Positions 41,268 to 51,258 of a stretch of 64,000 bases of DNA are shown here, piece after piece. The DNA is from UBA9980 sp964436235 (GTDB taxonomy: Bacteria > Muiribacteriota > UBA9980). The number at the start of each line of letters is the position of its first letter. The first letter of the stretch is position 1. The stretch spans positions 13,031 to 77,030 of the forward strand of contig CAYTCW010000003.1 in the NCBI GenBank assembly GCA_964436235.1, written 5' to 3'. The notes beneath the pieces were generated by a model. That model had not been told where the DNA came from, made no database searches, and worked only from the letters and a program-made list of their open reading frames with translations. The position numbers and the translations under genes were made by a program.

Positions 41268-43466
41268 TTGGATTTTAAAATATCGACGGGCAATTATGAA
41301 ACGTATATATTCATGGCGCTTTCCGCGGCGCTTTTCGTCACGGTTTTATTTTTATACAACGCCGCTTTTAAAAAAACCGCTCAGAAAAAAACGCTTGTAA
41401 TTTCACTTAAATTATTCAGAGCGCTCGCTTTTTTATTCATAGCCTTTTTAAGTTTTAACCCTTCGATAACCTACCAGCGGCTCGAAAGCGAAAAAAAGCC
41501 GTTTCTTTTCGTCTTCGATACGAGCGCGTCGATGGGTTTTCTCCAGCAGGGACTGAAATCTTCACGGTTCGAAGGCGCGCTCGAGGCGCTAAAAAATAAC
41601 CGCGTGATCGAAAAAATAAGCGAAAATAACGATATCGAATTCGCATCTTTTGCCTCGGAGTATAAAACCGCCAAAAATATCGGCGATATCGAATCGCAGG
41701 GTTTAAGAGGCACTACCGACATATCCTCCGCGCTCGGCGAACTTATGCGCCATGGCAAAGCCGGCGCGGCTCTCATTATTTCCGACGGCCGCTCCACCAG
41801 CGATATTTCTCCCCAATCTTTAGCGCGTTATATAAAATTTCCTTTATTTACTCTCGGCACCGGCGCGGGCGAATCGATAAAAGATATCGCGATAATTAAC
41901 GCCGATTATCCCAAAAATACATACCTCAACGAGGCCGCCGAGATTGCGGTCGATATATCGCAAAGCGGTTTCACCGGTGAAAAAAATATAATCGTTTTAA
42001 AACAGGACGGCGAAACTCTCGGCAGAACGCCGGTTTCATTTGACCAGGCCCGCCGGCGCGTAAATATTGCGCTAAAACCTTCTAAAACGGGCTTAGTCAA
42101 ATACGAATTGTCTCTACCCGCACTTGACGGCGAAATAACCGATGAAAACAATAAATTCGCATTTTATATCAACGTAACCGAACATAAAATCAGGATTTTT
42201 GCCCTTCAAAACACGCCCGACGCCGATTTTTCATATCTATTGAAGTTCTTTGCGGCAAGTAAAGACATTAAATTTAAATTTAAATTCCTCAAAACCCCGA
42301 ATGAAAAACTTCTGTTTAAACCCTCCGATCTAAACGAAGGTTTCGACATATTGATCCTCGGCGGAATCGATTTTACTTCTTTAGACAAAACTTCAGCGGC
42401 TAAAATCGAAGAAGCTCTTTCAGCCGGCGGGTCTTCGGTACTATTCACCGGCGGACCTTATTTTAACATAACCAACGAAAGCCCTGTGGCGCAAAGATTT
42501 CCCATTACTTTATCTGACGGCGGCTTCGCTTATGAACCGGTTAAATACAGGCCCGCTAACGGTTCCGGCCCGGCAGCCTCACAGATCACAAAACTGTCGC
42601 CCATAGCTAAAATCAACAGCTATATGTGGAGCGATATTCCGCAACTCTGCGGAATAAATTATTTAAAGAACGGCCAAAAGCCCGCAAGCGTTACCCCGGC
42701 TGGTTTTGAAACGGTTTTATTGGCCGCATTCAAGCCCCAATCGGCCGCGACCGAAATCGAAATGCCGGTATTAGCGGTCAGAAACACTCCGGGCAAAAAG
42801 AGCGCGGCGCTTCTCGGAAGCTCTTTCTGGTTTTTAAAATCCGGTCAGCTGTTTTCCAAAAATTCCAACTTTTATGATAGATTTTTCGACAATCTAATAC
42901 TATGGCTATATTCAAAGGAAGATTACACTGCATTTAAAGTCGAAACCGACCGGGCCAATTACTACGACGGCGAAAGAGTATTCGTATCGGTAAACGCCAG
43001 AAATCGTGATTTTTCGCCGATGAACAATCCTTCGTTTATCGTTAAACTCAAGCGCGGCGATAAGATCGAATTGATCAGGCCGCCGATCTCTATGATCGAA
43101 GCGGGTTATTATGAATTTTCATTCAGGGCCGCAGGCGGCGGCGAATCAGAAATAATCGTCGAAGCCTCCGACCCCGGAGGAAAAAAAGAGGTTATGGCCG
43201 CGCGCTTCATAGTTCTTAATTCTTCAAAAGAAATGCTTGATAACACCGCCGATTACGACTGTCTTAAAAAAATATCCGAAACGACGGGAGCTAAATTTTA
43301 TGAAAAGGACAATATAGCATCTTTATTCGCCGATATTCCGAAAAGGCCGGCATTAAAACCGGTGAGCGTTACGATCAAGCCCTTTGAAAGCGGATTTTTT
43401 TTAACGGCGATATTAACCCTTTTATGCCTTGAATGGGCTATAAGACGCTACAGCGGGCTCGAATAA
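41268..43466 (+). CDS. Membrane vWA protein with amidotransferase-like domain
   Basis: 732 residues, starting at TTG 41268 with AAAGGTGG just upstream. Helices at about 13-32 and 43-62, then vWA with MIDAS FVFDTSASM (about 80-88) and SALGELMRHGKAGAALIISDGRST. A middle Ig-like region (about 215-300) and an amidotransferase-like fold (about 355-400, DILILGGIDF ... GGSSVLFTGGP) follow, with another beta domain (about 560-650). One C-terminal helix (about 705-722). The architecture matches the large vWA proteins beside DUF4159 and MoxR in many phyla. It is probably a periplasm-facing partner of the BatA-type protein. It is a second MIDAS membrane protein of distinct sequence. Confidence 0.75.
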   Translation: MDFKISTGNYETYIFMALSAALFVTVLFLYNAAFKKTAQKKTLVISLKLFRALAFLFIAFLSFNPSITYQRLESEKKPFLFVFDTSASMGFLQQGLKSSRFEGALEALKNNRVIEKISENNDIEFASFASEYKTAKNIGDIESQGLRGTTDISSALGELMRHGKAGAALIISDGRSTSDISPQSLARYIKFPLFTLGTGAGESIKDIAIINADYPKNTYLNEAAEIAVDISQSGFTGEKNIIVLKQDGETLGRTPVSFDQARRRVNIALKPSKTGLVKYELSLPALDGEITDENNKFAFYINVTEHKIRIFALQNTPDADFSYLLKFFAASKDIKFKFKFLKTPNEKLLFKPSDLNEGFDILILGGIDFTSLDKTSAAKIEEALSAGGSSVLFTGGPYFNITNESPVAQRFPITLSDGGFAYEPVKYRPANGSGPAASQITKLSPIAKINSYMWSDIPQLCGINYLKNGQKPASVTPAGFETVLLAAFKPQSAATEIEMPVLAVRNTPGKKSAALLGSSFWFLKSGQLFSKNSNFYDRFFDNLILWLYSKEDYTAFKVETDRANYYDGERVFVSVNARNRDFSPMNNPSFIVKLKRGDKIELIRPPISMIEAGYYEFSFRAAGGGESEIIVEASDPGGKKEVMAARFIVLNSSKEMLDNTADYDCLKKISETTGAKFYEKDNIASLFADIPKRPALKPVSVTIKPFESGFFLTAILTLLCLEWAIRRYSGLE

Positions 43467-43486
43467 AAATAATAACGGGAGCTTTT

Positions 43487-44245
43487 ATGACCACGGAAAA
43501 ACACGGATATAAATCATTAACCCGCGCGGCGGCAGTTTTACTCTTAATTATACTGGCCTCCTGTCTTCTCATCGAAGCCTCTCCGCTATATGCGGTAAGC
43601 CAGCCTTTTTTCGCCGTGGGGCGACTTAAATATAAAGGCGGGGGCGACTGGTATAACGATCCTGAAGTGATACCTAACATGCTCGCGGAATTCGAAAAAC
43701 GCGCCGGAATTAAATGCCATCCTAAAGAAATAGTGGTAACGCCCGACCAGCCTAAAATTTTTGAACTGCCTTTTTTATATTTAACGGGGCACGGCAATTT
43801 GAAATTAGAAACTGCCGATATCCAAAACCTTCGCAAATACCTTTTAAACGGCGGTTTCTTATACGCGGACGACGACTACGGCCTCGATGAAAGTTTCAGA
43901 CGCGAGGTTAAAAAATTATTTCCTGAATACGAATTGAAAAAACTGCCCGCCGCTCATCCGATTTTTAATTGCTTTTATCAATTTACGGACGGCCTTCCTA
44001 AAATACACGAACACGACGCTAAAGCCCCGGAGGCTTTCGCCATTATTCATGAAAACAGGGTAGTTTTATTATACACTTACGAATCTAACATCTCAGACGG
44101 CTGGGCCGACCCGAAAACCCATAACGATCCTCCGGATATAAGGGAAACCGCTTTTAAAATGGGGGTTAATATACTTTACTACTCATTAATAAGCAACCAG
44201 GCCGAATTGTTCAACGAAGACACGGGTGAAATCGATGCTAAATAA
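43487..44245 (+). CDS. DUF4159 protein
   Basis: 252 residues from ATG 43487, which has ACGGGAG upstream; a longer frame from 43433 would overlap the previous gene. An N-terminal helix (about 14-34) is a signal or anchor. The DUF4159 domain covers residues 40-240: FFAVGRLKYKGGGDWYNDPEVIPNMLAEFEKRAG, LPFLYLTGHGNLKL, LRKYLLNGGFLYADDDYG and the conserved ending with IRETAFKMGVNIL. It is a glutamine-amidotransferase-like fold of unknown activity, often found beside MoxR/vWA genes. This is the third protein in a row with such a fold. It overlaps the next gene by 11 bp. Confidence 0.88.
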   Translation: MTTEKHGYKSLTRAAAVLLLIILASCLLIEASPLYAVSQPFFAVGRLKYKGGGDWYNDPEVIPNMLAEFEKRAGIKCHPKEIVVTPDQPKIFELPFLYLTGHGNLKLETADIQNLRKYLLNGGFLYADDDYGLDESFRREVKKLFPEYELKKLPAAHPIFNCFYQFTDGLPKIHEHDAKAPEAFAIIHENRVVLLYTYESNISDGWADPKTHNDPPDIRETAFKMGVNILYYSLISNQAELFNEDTGEIDAK

Positions 44246-47200
44246 CGAAAATAAAATATCGCTTAATAATTTTATAAATGATTTTATAAACAAGCTCATA
44301 CGGCTCAACCTCATAAAACTCTTTCTGACGATCTTGATAATAATATGGGCGGCGAGTTTGACCTTTATATTCATGGATTCGGTTTTTAAATTAAATCCGC
44401 GATTTATCCATTACTACAGAGGCGCGGCCATCGCGGCGGCTTTTATTTACGGCTGCCTGTATTACTATTTGCGCATATATCAAAAACCCTCCGTCACAGA
44501 GGCCGCAAGACATATCGAAAAAATAGACCCCTGCTGTAATTATTTATCTACGGCCGTTGAAATCGGCGCGGAAGAAATCGAAAAATACGGCTTTTCCGCC
44601 CCGCTTTATGAATGCACCTTAAACGCCGCCGCGCAGCATTATTTAAACAAAGACAGCCGCCGCTATATCGACTACTCGATAGTCAAAAAACTTGCCTATG
44701 TTATTACTATTTTGTTTATCGCCAGCTTAGCCGCTTCTTTTCAACCCGGCGCGCTCAAGCGGTTAAATAAAATCTGGCCGTCGGCCGCCGGGCTTTTCAT
44801 GCCGGCTCCGCTTGAAATAACCTCATTAAACGGCGATTTCACTTCCTACGTTGACGAAGATATAGACTTCGCCTTTCAATTCAGCCGGGCCGAACCCGTC
44901 GAACTTTACATACAATACTCCGCCGAAAAGCATAAAAATCCCTTTTATCAAATAGAATTCGATGACAATGAAAAATCCAACGACACAAGGGTTTATAAAC
45001 TTCAGCCCGCCGCTTCGCCGGACGGAAAATATCATATTTACAACTTGAAAATGCCCGCGCCGTCGTATAATTTTTACTACCGCGCCCGCTCGCTCGCATC
45101 CGATTCGTTTGGCCGCAATTACTTCGTCGCATCCAAGCGCAGGCCTGAAATAACTAAAATGACGGCGGCTTACGAATTTCCCCGATACACCCGCATCGCC
45201 CCCATGATAGAAGAAAATGCGACTTCGATAAGCGCGCTTTTTATGAGCTCGGTTAAAATAACGGCCAATTCAAACGCCCCTTTAAAAAGCGCGGGCATGA
45301 TTTTTTCCGATAACCGCCGGCTCGATATGGAAATAAGCGGCGACGGCAAAGCGGCCTCGGTCAAATTCAATATCGTCAAAAAAGATTCCTACAAAATAGA
45401 ACTCACCGATACCGAAGACACTAAAAGCCGTCCTGGACGATATTACGACATTAACGTCTATGAAGATAAATACCCTTACTGCGAAATTATCGAGCCTGCC
45501 GGATTAGTAAACGCGCCATACGAAAAGAAAATCGATATAACCGTTAAAGCCGGCGACGACTTCGCCGTTTCAAAATTAGTTATGAATTATTACAAAACCG
45601 AAGGCGAGCAGGAATCTTTTGAAGTCAGCCTTCAGGAAAATAACGCCTCTGAAATATTTTCCAGAACCGTTTTAGACTTTAGTTCGATGAATTTCAAGCC
45701 GGGAGATTCTTTATATTACTATGCCGCCGCATTCGATAACGACGATATATCAGGTCCGAAATCGACTAAGAGCGCGGTCAATAAAATAGTTTTCCCGACC
45801 CAGTTCGACGAAGCGCTCGAGCTGGAGGCACTCTACGGCTCAATAGAAACGAGGTTGAATAAAATCTCGGACGATCAGAAAGCCATAGCCGAAAAAATAG
45901 AAAAAATAGACGCGCTGTCGAAACAGGGCGCCATGAACGAATACGAACTTAAAAAAAATTACGAGAATATAGCCCGCGGCCAGCAGAATTTAATGAACGA
46001 AGCTAAAGAGCTGACTTCCGATTTAAAGGAGGCGCTCAAAAAAATGGAGAACAATATCTACATTAAGCCCGAAACTCTTGCTAAAATAAGTGAAATACAG
46101 CAAAAACTCGAAGAAATGATAAACGACGACATGAAACGCCTCATGAGCGATATCAATAAAAATATCGAAAAAACAAAACTAAGCGGCGACGACGTAAAAA
46201 AATTATCTGAAAAGTTCGACGAAAAAAAATTAGTCGAAAAGTTCGAGCGGCTTAAGGAACTTTTTTCAAAAGCCGAAAAAGAACAGAAACTAACGACCTT
46301 TATCAAAGAACTCGAATCGCTTGTGTCAAAGCAGGAATTCATAGCCGAAAACACCGAAAAAGCGGCGCCTGAAACCGGAGAATTAAACGCCGAGCTCGCG
46401 CGCGAACAAAAAAATATCGGAGAGAATTTCGAAAAAGCGCTTTCAAACTTCGAAAAAAATATCGGCGCCATTTCCGAAATCTCTGAAGAAATTCAAAAAG
46501 CCTCAACGGACGCTCTGGATAATTTAAAAAAAGACGAAGCCGGCAAATTACTTAAAGAGGCCGGCGACAGCCTTTCGCAAAATATGCCGGACGGCGCTTT
46601 CGACAGGCAGCGCAAGGCGCTTGGATCGATGAAATCCAATCTCGATATGTTAAAAAACGCCTTCGACAAATTCAAGCAGGACAATAAAAAAGAATTGCTG
46701 GAGGCCGTTTCCGCATTAATAAGACGCACTATCGCAATGTCCGAATTCGAAATGGAGATCATCGCGGAATTTAACGCCGTCCGCGGTCTTATGAAACCCG
46801 CCGCGGCCGATAAATTCGTCGAAACCCTCGACGATATTTCGGAAAAATGCATCGAGATAGCGAACACTTCGCGCGAAATAGCAGGCGAATTAACGCGGCT
46901 TTCAAAAAAAACCATTTTAATAGATTCAAGCCATATCGCGGTGGCCGGTTCCATACTCAGGCAGTTCGCCGCGATCCGCCCCATGCTCGCCAAACGCGAA
47001 TACAACGACTCGCTGAACCTTTCCAATCAAATATATTACAATATCAGCATACTCAACTTAATGCTCATAGACATTTTCGATATACTTAACAGCTCGAAAT
47101 CAGGCTCTAATATGGACCAGCTTATGGCCATGATAAAAAAACAGGCCGAAGCGCAGTCTAAACTTAACGCAAAAACTAAAGACATGATGAAAAAAATGGG

Positions 47201-47651
47201 CGAAAACGGAATGCCTGAATTATCCGATGACGCGCTTAAATCGTTAGCATTCGAACAACAGATGATACGCCGCTCGCTCGAACGCATAATGGATTCCGCC
47301 GAAGGCGACGGCGAAATGGCCAGAAAACTTCGCGAACTGCGCTCGGAAATGCAAAACCTCGAAGTCGAATATTTAAGAAAAAAAGTCGATTCGAAAGTTC
47401 AGTCGCGCCAGAAAGTCCTCCACGAAAGACTCTTAGACATGCAGCAGGCGCTGTTTAAAGAAAAAGAAACCACGGAGCGCAAAGCGGAACGCGCTAAAAA
47501 TTACGCGCCGGCTAAACCGGCAGGTTCAATAGAAGCGCAAAAATACGAAAAACGCGAATTAAAGCTCGACGACGCGGTTAAAAACGAAAAATATCCGAGA
47601 TCTTACGAAAAAATAATAGAACTTTATTTTGAAGCCGTTAAAAAAATGTGA
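44235..47651 (+). CDS. Large membrane-anchored coiled-coil protein (DUF4175-like)
   Basis: 1138 residues from ATG 44235, chosen for GGGTG upstream; GTG 44226 is an alternative. Three helices (about 30-52, 70-90, 155-175) anchor it, with Ig-like beta domains outside (about 195-520). Residues 540-1138 are almost wholly Lys/Glu-rich coiled coil. The N-terminal layout resembles DUF4175 proteins, which occur beside MoxR/DUF4159 genes. Repeated heptad phrases such as LKEALKKMENNIYIKPETLAKISEIQQKLEEM suggest a long rod. It could span the periplasm and scaffold the vWA proteins; that is inference. It overlaps the DUF4159 gene, implying translational coupling. The family label is tentative. Confidence 0.65.
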   Translation: MLNNENKISLNNFINDFINKLIRLNLIKLFLTILIIIWAASLTFIFMDSVFKLNPRFIHYYRGAAIAAAFIYGCLYYYLRIYQKPSVTEAARHIEKIDPCCNYLSTAVEIGAEEIEKYGFSAPLYECTLNAAAQHYLNKDSRRYIDYSIVKKLAYVITILFIASLAASFQPGALKRLNKIWPSAAGLFMPAPLEITSLNGDFTSYVDEDIDFAFQFSRAEPVELYIQYSAEKHKNPFYQIEFDDNEKSNDTRVYKLQPAASPDGKYHIYNLKMPAPSYNFYYRARSLASDSFGRNYFVASKRRPEITKMTAAYEFPRYTRIAPMIEENATSISALFMSSVKITANSNAPLKSAGMIFSDNRRLDMEISGDGKAASVKFNIVKKDSYKIELTDTEDTKSRPGRYYDINVYEDKYPYCEIIEPAGLVNAPYEKKIDITVKAGDDFAVSKLVMNYYKTEGEQESFEVSLQENNASEIFSRTVLDFSSMNFKPGDSLYYYAAAFDNDDISGPKSTKSAVNKIVFPTQFDEALELEALYGSIETRLNKISDDQKAIAEKIEKIDALSKQGAMNEYELKKNYENIARGQQNLMNEAKELTSDLKEALKKMENNIYIKPETLAKISEIQQKLEEMINDDMKRLMSDINKNIEKTKLSGDDVKKLSEKFDEKKLVEKFERLKELFSKAEKEQKLTTFIKELESLVSKQEFIAENTEKAAPETGELNAELAREQKNIGENFEKALSNFEKNIGAISEISEEIQKASTDALDNLKKDEAGKLLKEAGDSLSQNMPDGAFDRQRKALGSMKSNLDMLKNAFDKFKQDNKKELLEAVSALIRRTIAMSEFEMEIIAEFNAVRGLMKPAAADKFVETLDDISEKCIEIANTSREIAGELTRLSKKTILIDSSHIAVAGSILRQFAAIRPMLAKREYNDSLNLSNQIYYNISILNLMLIDIFDILNSSKSGSNMDQLMAMIKKQAEAQSKLNAKTKDMMKKMGENGMPELSDDALKSLAFEQQMIRRSLERIMDSAEGDGEMARKLRELRSEMQNLEVEYLRKKVDSKVQSRQKVLHERLLDMQQALFKEKETTERKAERAKNYAPAKPAGSIEAQKYEKRELKLDDAVKNEKYPRSYEKIIELYFEAVKKM

Positions 47652-47681
47652 AATGAAAAGGCCGGTGAGTAATTAATTATC

Positions 47682-49886
47682 ATGATTCATTTATTTTCTT
47701 TCATCAATACAGTCTATCACGGCCGCCCGCGCGTCCGGCGCTTGCGCTCCTTATTTCTTTCTGCCGCCTGCGTTTTTGCCGCGGCCGTAATATTGAGCTT
47801 ATCCGCCGCTCCCGCCGCCGCTGCGGCCGATGAATTCTTTTCGGTTTACGACCGCGCGATGAGATATTACGAAAACGCCGATTACCACAACGCCGAAATA
47901 CATTTTTCTAAAATAGTCAAATCCGCTCCCGATTCGACTTACGGCACTCAGTCAGCTTTTTACTTAGGACGCTCGCTTATCAAACTCGGCCGTCAAAAAG
48001 AGGCGCTCGATCTATGGCAGTCCTTCTACGATAAAAATATGTTTATCGGATCGCGGGCCGAACTTTTCAAATTATACGAACACTTCGGAATTCTCGATAA
48101 AAAAATCGAAGAATTCAAGTCGAAAATAACAAAAGAGCCTGAAGCGCTTTCGCTGCGCCATGAATATATCGAATTACTAACATATATGAATAAAGTCGAT
48201 CAAGCCGTCGCTGAATATAACTACATCATCTCCATCAGGCCGCGCGAATTTTATTTGCTGAAAAACGCCGGTGATCTCTTAGTCCGCTTCAGGCGCTATA
48301 AAGAAGCTCTTTACTATTATGAAAAACTCGTAACGATCCAGCCGGACAACGAGTTATATTTAGAGGCCGCGGGCAGCGTTTATTATCAGCTCGGCGATAA
48401 AGAAAAAGCACGCCAGTACTGGTTTAAAATCATCGACGGCGGCGCGCCTCCTCATAAATACAGCGCTCTGGCTAATATATTACAATCTCATAATATGATA
48501 TCCGAGGCGATTTCCGTTTACGCCGCCTGCCGCAAAACATTCGACAATCCTTCGCTTTTTTTCAGCGAAATAGCCGAGCTTTACGAAGTAAACGACGATT
48601 TTAAAAGCCTTTTAACTCATTATTTCGAACTGCTCGACAGAATGCCAGTTCTTTTTACGGCCATCGAGCAGCGCCTCGCCGAAACCCTCAAACGCAACGA
48701 AGATGCACGCGAACCGCTTTGCGATTTAATTTCAAACTCGTTGAAAAAAAGCATAGCCGATAATCCTCAAAAATTAAGATTGGCTTCATTGGTTTTTCTT
48801 ATGTCAAAAAAATATAAAGAAGCCCTCGAAATCAATTTAATGCTGTCGAAATTAACCTCCAATCCGCTTATTCTCGAAGAATACGCCCGCACTCTCGACG
48901 CGCTCGGCTCATACGCCCTTTCGCTCGAAGCGCTCGATATCATAGCGGCTTCATATCCTTCCAGCGCGCATCGCTACAACGCGCGCTTCCTCAAAGCTAA
49001 ATTTCTCAAAGCTCAAAAACGCTATAACGAGGCTCTATTAATTTTCGACGAGATCAAAAACGATAAAAATTTCAGCGAACTTTATTACGATTCTCTTTAT
49101 AACGCGGCTCAAATCTACTTCGACGGACTTGACGAACGCGAAAAAGCCATTGAAATTTTTAACGGACTCGAAACCTCTTCATCTAATTTTTACTACGACG
49201 CAATCTACTATAAAGGCGCTCACGCGCTTTATAACCGGGCCTTCGAAACGGCCGAAACGCTTTTAGAACAAGTACATAAACTAAAAGATCACCCGCGCTC
49301 GGCATCGGCATTCGCTTTAAGCGCTTATTCAAAAATATATCAGGGTTCTTATGAAGCGGGCTTAGACGGCCTGCGCGATCTGATAACCGGATTTCCCTCA
49401 TTCGAAGGCGCAGGCGGAGTTTTTTTAACGATGAAGATTATAACCGCCGGATTAAAAGACAATAAGCAGGATCTTCATGATTATTTCGAAGCGGAGCGCG
49501 AATTTAAAGGTGCGCACTTTAACACCGCCGAGATCTTTCTCGCCCCGCTACGCGCTAAAGACGGTCCGCTTAAATTCGATGCAATGCGCCTTCTTTATAA
49601 AATCAAACTTAAAAACAAAAAATACGATGAATTTAAAAAAGAAGCCCTCGATTTTATAAGCACGGCTCCAGAAGAACAACTTCGAGCTGAAGCGCTTTTT
49701 GAGCTTGCCGCTTATTACCTCGAAAATGAAAAAAAGGCGGGCGAGGCCGGAAAATATCTGGAAACCATATTAAAAAAATATCCTGGCGCTCTTCTGAGTA
49801 ATAAATCAAAAAAAATGTTATCTGCCATAAAAGGAGACGATAAAATTGATAAAAAAACGCGCGATTCTTTTTTCGGTTATAATTAA
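47682..49886 (+). CDS. Secreted TPR protein of the MoxR operon
   Basis: 734 residues. A long Arg-rich N-region then a hydrophobic signal ends near AAAAAD (about 48). The rest is a solenoid of about 15-18 TPR or TPR-like units, for example RAMRYYENADYHNAEIHFSKIVK, AGDLLVRFRRYKEALYYYEKLV and AKFLKAQKRYNEALLIFDEI. The end (FELAAYYLENEKKAGEAGKYLETILKKYP) is still TPR. Such proteins organise complexes outside the membrane. TPR proteins (BatC/E type) are classical members of Bat operons, which supports a role as an assembly scaffold for the MIDAS proteins. It overlaps the next gene by 41 bp. Confidence 0.75.
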   Translation: MIHLFSFINTVYHGRPRVRRLRSLFLSAACVFAAAVILSLSAAPAAAAADEFFSVYDRAMRYYENADYHNAEIHFSKIVKSAPDSTYGTQSAFYLGRSLIKLGRQKEALDLWQSFYDKNMFIGSRAELFKLYEHFGILDKKIEEFKSKITKEPEALSLRHEYIELLTYMNKVDQAVAEYNYIISIRPREFYLLKNAGDLLVRFRRYKEALYYYEKLVTIQPDNELYLEAAGSVYYQLGDKEKARQYWFKIIDGGAPPHKYSALANILQSHNMISEAISVYAACRKTFDNPSLFFSEIAELYEVNDDFKSLLTHYFELLDRMPVLFTAIEQRLAETLKRNEDAREPLCDLISNSLKKSIADNPQKLRLASLVFLMSKKYKEALEINLMLSKLTSNPLILEEYARTLDALGSYALSLEALDIIAASYPSSAHRYNARFLKAKFLKAQKRYNEALLIFDEIKNDKNFSELYYDSLYNAAQIYFDGLDEREKAIEIFNGLETSSSNFYYDAIYYKGAHALYNRAFETAETLLEQVHKLKDHPRSASAFALSAYSKIYQGSYEAGLDGLRDLITGFPSFEGAGGVFLTMKIITAGLKDNKQDLHDYFEAEREFKGAHFNTAEIFLAPLRAKDGPLKFDAMRLLYKIKLKNKKYDEFKKEALDFISTAPEEQLRAEALFELAAYYLENEKKAGEAGKYLETILKKYPGALLSNKSKKMLSAIKGDDKIDKKTRDSFFGYN

Positions 49887-51123
49887 CGCAATAGCGGTTT
49901 TAACGATCGCAGGCACGGCGTCGGCCGAAAAGATACTCATCTATATGGACCGGATGCAGAACGACCATTTAAAAGCGTATGGAGTGGTTTATAAAGCGGT
50001 CGCTAAAGGCATCGGCGCAGAGTGGCTGCTAAATTACAGAAACGGGTCGTTTTTAATGGATAACGCGGATTTTGTCCGCGAGACGGCCAACTACATGGGC
50101 GTTTCATTTCAGACTATCGACGACGGCGAAGCCGCAGAGATCTATTCGGTAATAAAAGAAAACAATATGGACGCCGTTAAAATTGAAAAAGCGCCTAAAA
50201 TAGCAGTTTATACTCCTCCCGATAAAAGGCCGTGGGACGACGCGGTCACTCTCGCTCTCACCTACTCGGAAATTCCATACGAAACGCTATGGGATCTTGA
50301 AGTATTAAAGGGCGATTTAAAAAAATACGACTGGCTTCACCTTCATCACGAAGATTTTACGGGGCAGTATGGAAAATTTTACGGCGCGTATAAAAACGCC
50401 GTATGGTACCAGAAACAGGTCGCTTTATATGAAGCTAACGCCCGCGCAGCCGGGTTTCAAACCGTTCAAAAGCATAAATGCGCCGTTGCTAAAACTATTA
50501 AAAAATACGTAGAGGACGGCGGGTTTCTTTTTATGATGTGCTGCGCGTGCGATTCCATAGACATAGCCCTTGCCGCCGAAGGCGTCGATATAATTCCCGC
50601 CGAAATCGACGGAACTCCGGCCGATCCAAACTGCATGCAAAAGCTCGATTTCAGCAAAACTTTCGCTTTCAAAGATTTTACTTTAGAAATGGACCCTTAT
50701 ATATACGAATTTTCCGACATCGATATCGACGCTAATAAATTTTTCAGAAACCCCACCGATAAAGGCGATTTCACGCTTTTTGAATTTTCGGCAAAGCTCG
50801 ACCGCGCGCCGAGCATTCTTACTCAATCGCACGAGGCTTCAGTAAAGGCTTTTTTAGGCCAGACTACCGCCTTTAAACGCAAATGCGTCAAAGACAGCGT
50901 TATCATACTCGCTCAAATAGGCGAGGACGAAGTCAAATATCTTTATTCGACTCTAAAAGAAGGCAGCTTTACATTCTACGGCGGGCACGATCCTGAAGAT
51001 TTCGCGCACCTTGTCGGCGCGCCTTCGACCAACGTTTCGCTTCATAAAAACTCAGCCGGCTACAGGCTTATTTTAAATAACATTTTATTTCCGGCCGTTA
51101 AAAAGAAAAAATTAAAAACTTAA
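49846..51123 (+). CDS. Exported protein of the family often mislabelled asparagine synthetase B
   Basis: 425 residues from TTG 49846, with AAGGAG 9 bp upstream inside the previous gene. A signal peptide ends near TASAE (about 28). The body is recognisable by KILIYMDRMQNDHLKAYGVVY, EWLLNYRNGSFLMDN, KIAVYTPPDKRPWDDAVTLALTYSEIPYETLWD and DWLHLHHEDFTGQYGKFYG. Proteins with these phrases in Bacteroidetes-like genomes carry the label asparagine synthetase B, but I see neither the N-terminal nucleophile Cys nor the ATP-PPi loop of that enzyme. The KKYVEDGGFLFMMCCACDSIDIALA region looks like another amidotransferase-like fold. It closes the MoxR operon; its function is unknown. Confidence 0.75.
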   Translation: MIKKRAILFSVIINAIAVLTIAGTASAEKILIYMDRMQNDHLKAYGVVYKAVAKGIGAEWLLNYRNGSFLMDNADFVRETANYMGVSFQTIDDGEAAEIYSVIKENNMDAVKIEKAPKIAVYTPPDKRPWDDAVTLALTYSEIPYETLWDLEVLKGDLKKYDWLHLHHEDFTGQYGKFYGAYKNAVWYQKQVALYEANARAAGFQTVQKHKCAVAKTIKKYVEDGGFLFMMCCACDSIDIALAAEGVDIIPAEIDGTPADPNCMQKLDFSKTFAFKDFTLEMDPYIYEFSDIDIDANKFFRNPTDKGDFTLFEFSAKLDRAPSILTQSHEASVKAFLGQTTAFKRKCVKDSVIILAQIGEDEVKYLYSTLKEGSFTFYGGHDPEDFAHLVGAPSTNVSLHKNSAGYRLILNNILFPAVKKKKLKT

Positions 51124-51158
51124 ACGCGAATCTGTTTTATTTCAGATAAAGCATATAA

Positions 51159-51206
51159 AAACGAATCGGGCCGAAGCGCATTAGCGCCTTTCAGCCCGGT
51201 TCGTTT
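51159..51206. terminator. Bidirectional terminator at the end of the MoxR operon
   Basis: 51159-51171 (AAACGAATCGGGC) pairs with 51194-51206 (GCCCGGTTCGTTT), 13 pairs including one G-U, with an inner GGCGC/GCGCC-type arm. It lies between the convergent genes ending at 51123 and 51259. Confidence 0.75.
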
Positions 51207-51258
51207 ATGAAAAATTAACCTTTGTTTTATCGCCGTATATTATTATTTACCATAGTTT

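Noticed and set aside
46058..47026. Long open frames antisense to the coiled-coil gene (137 and 177 codons)
   Set aside because: They arise from the Lys/Glu-rich composition of the plus-strand gene; no Shine-Dalgarno, Ser-rich nonsense composition and no known motif.
49846..51123. True asparagine synthetase B
   Set aside because: An exported protein with signal peptide, lacking the N-terminal Cys nucleophile and the ATP-PPi loop expected of AsnB.
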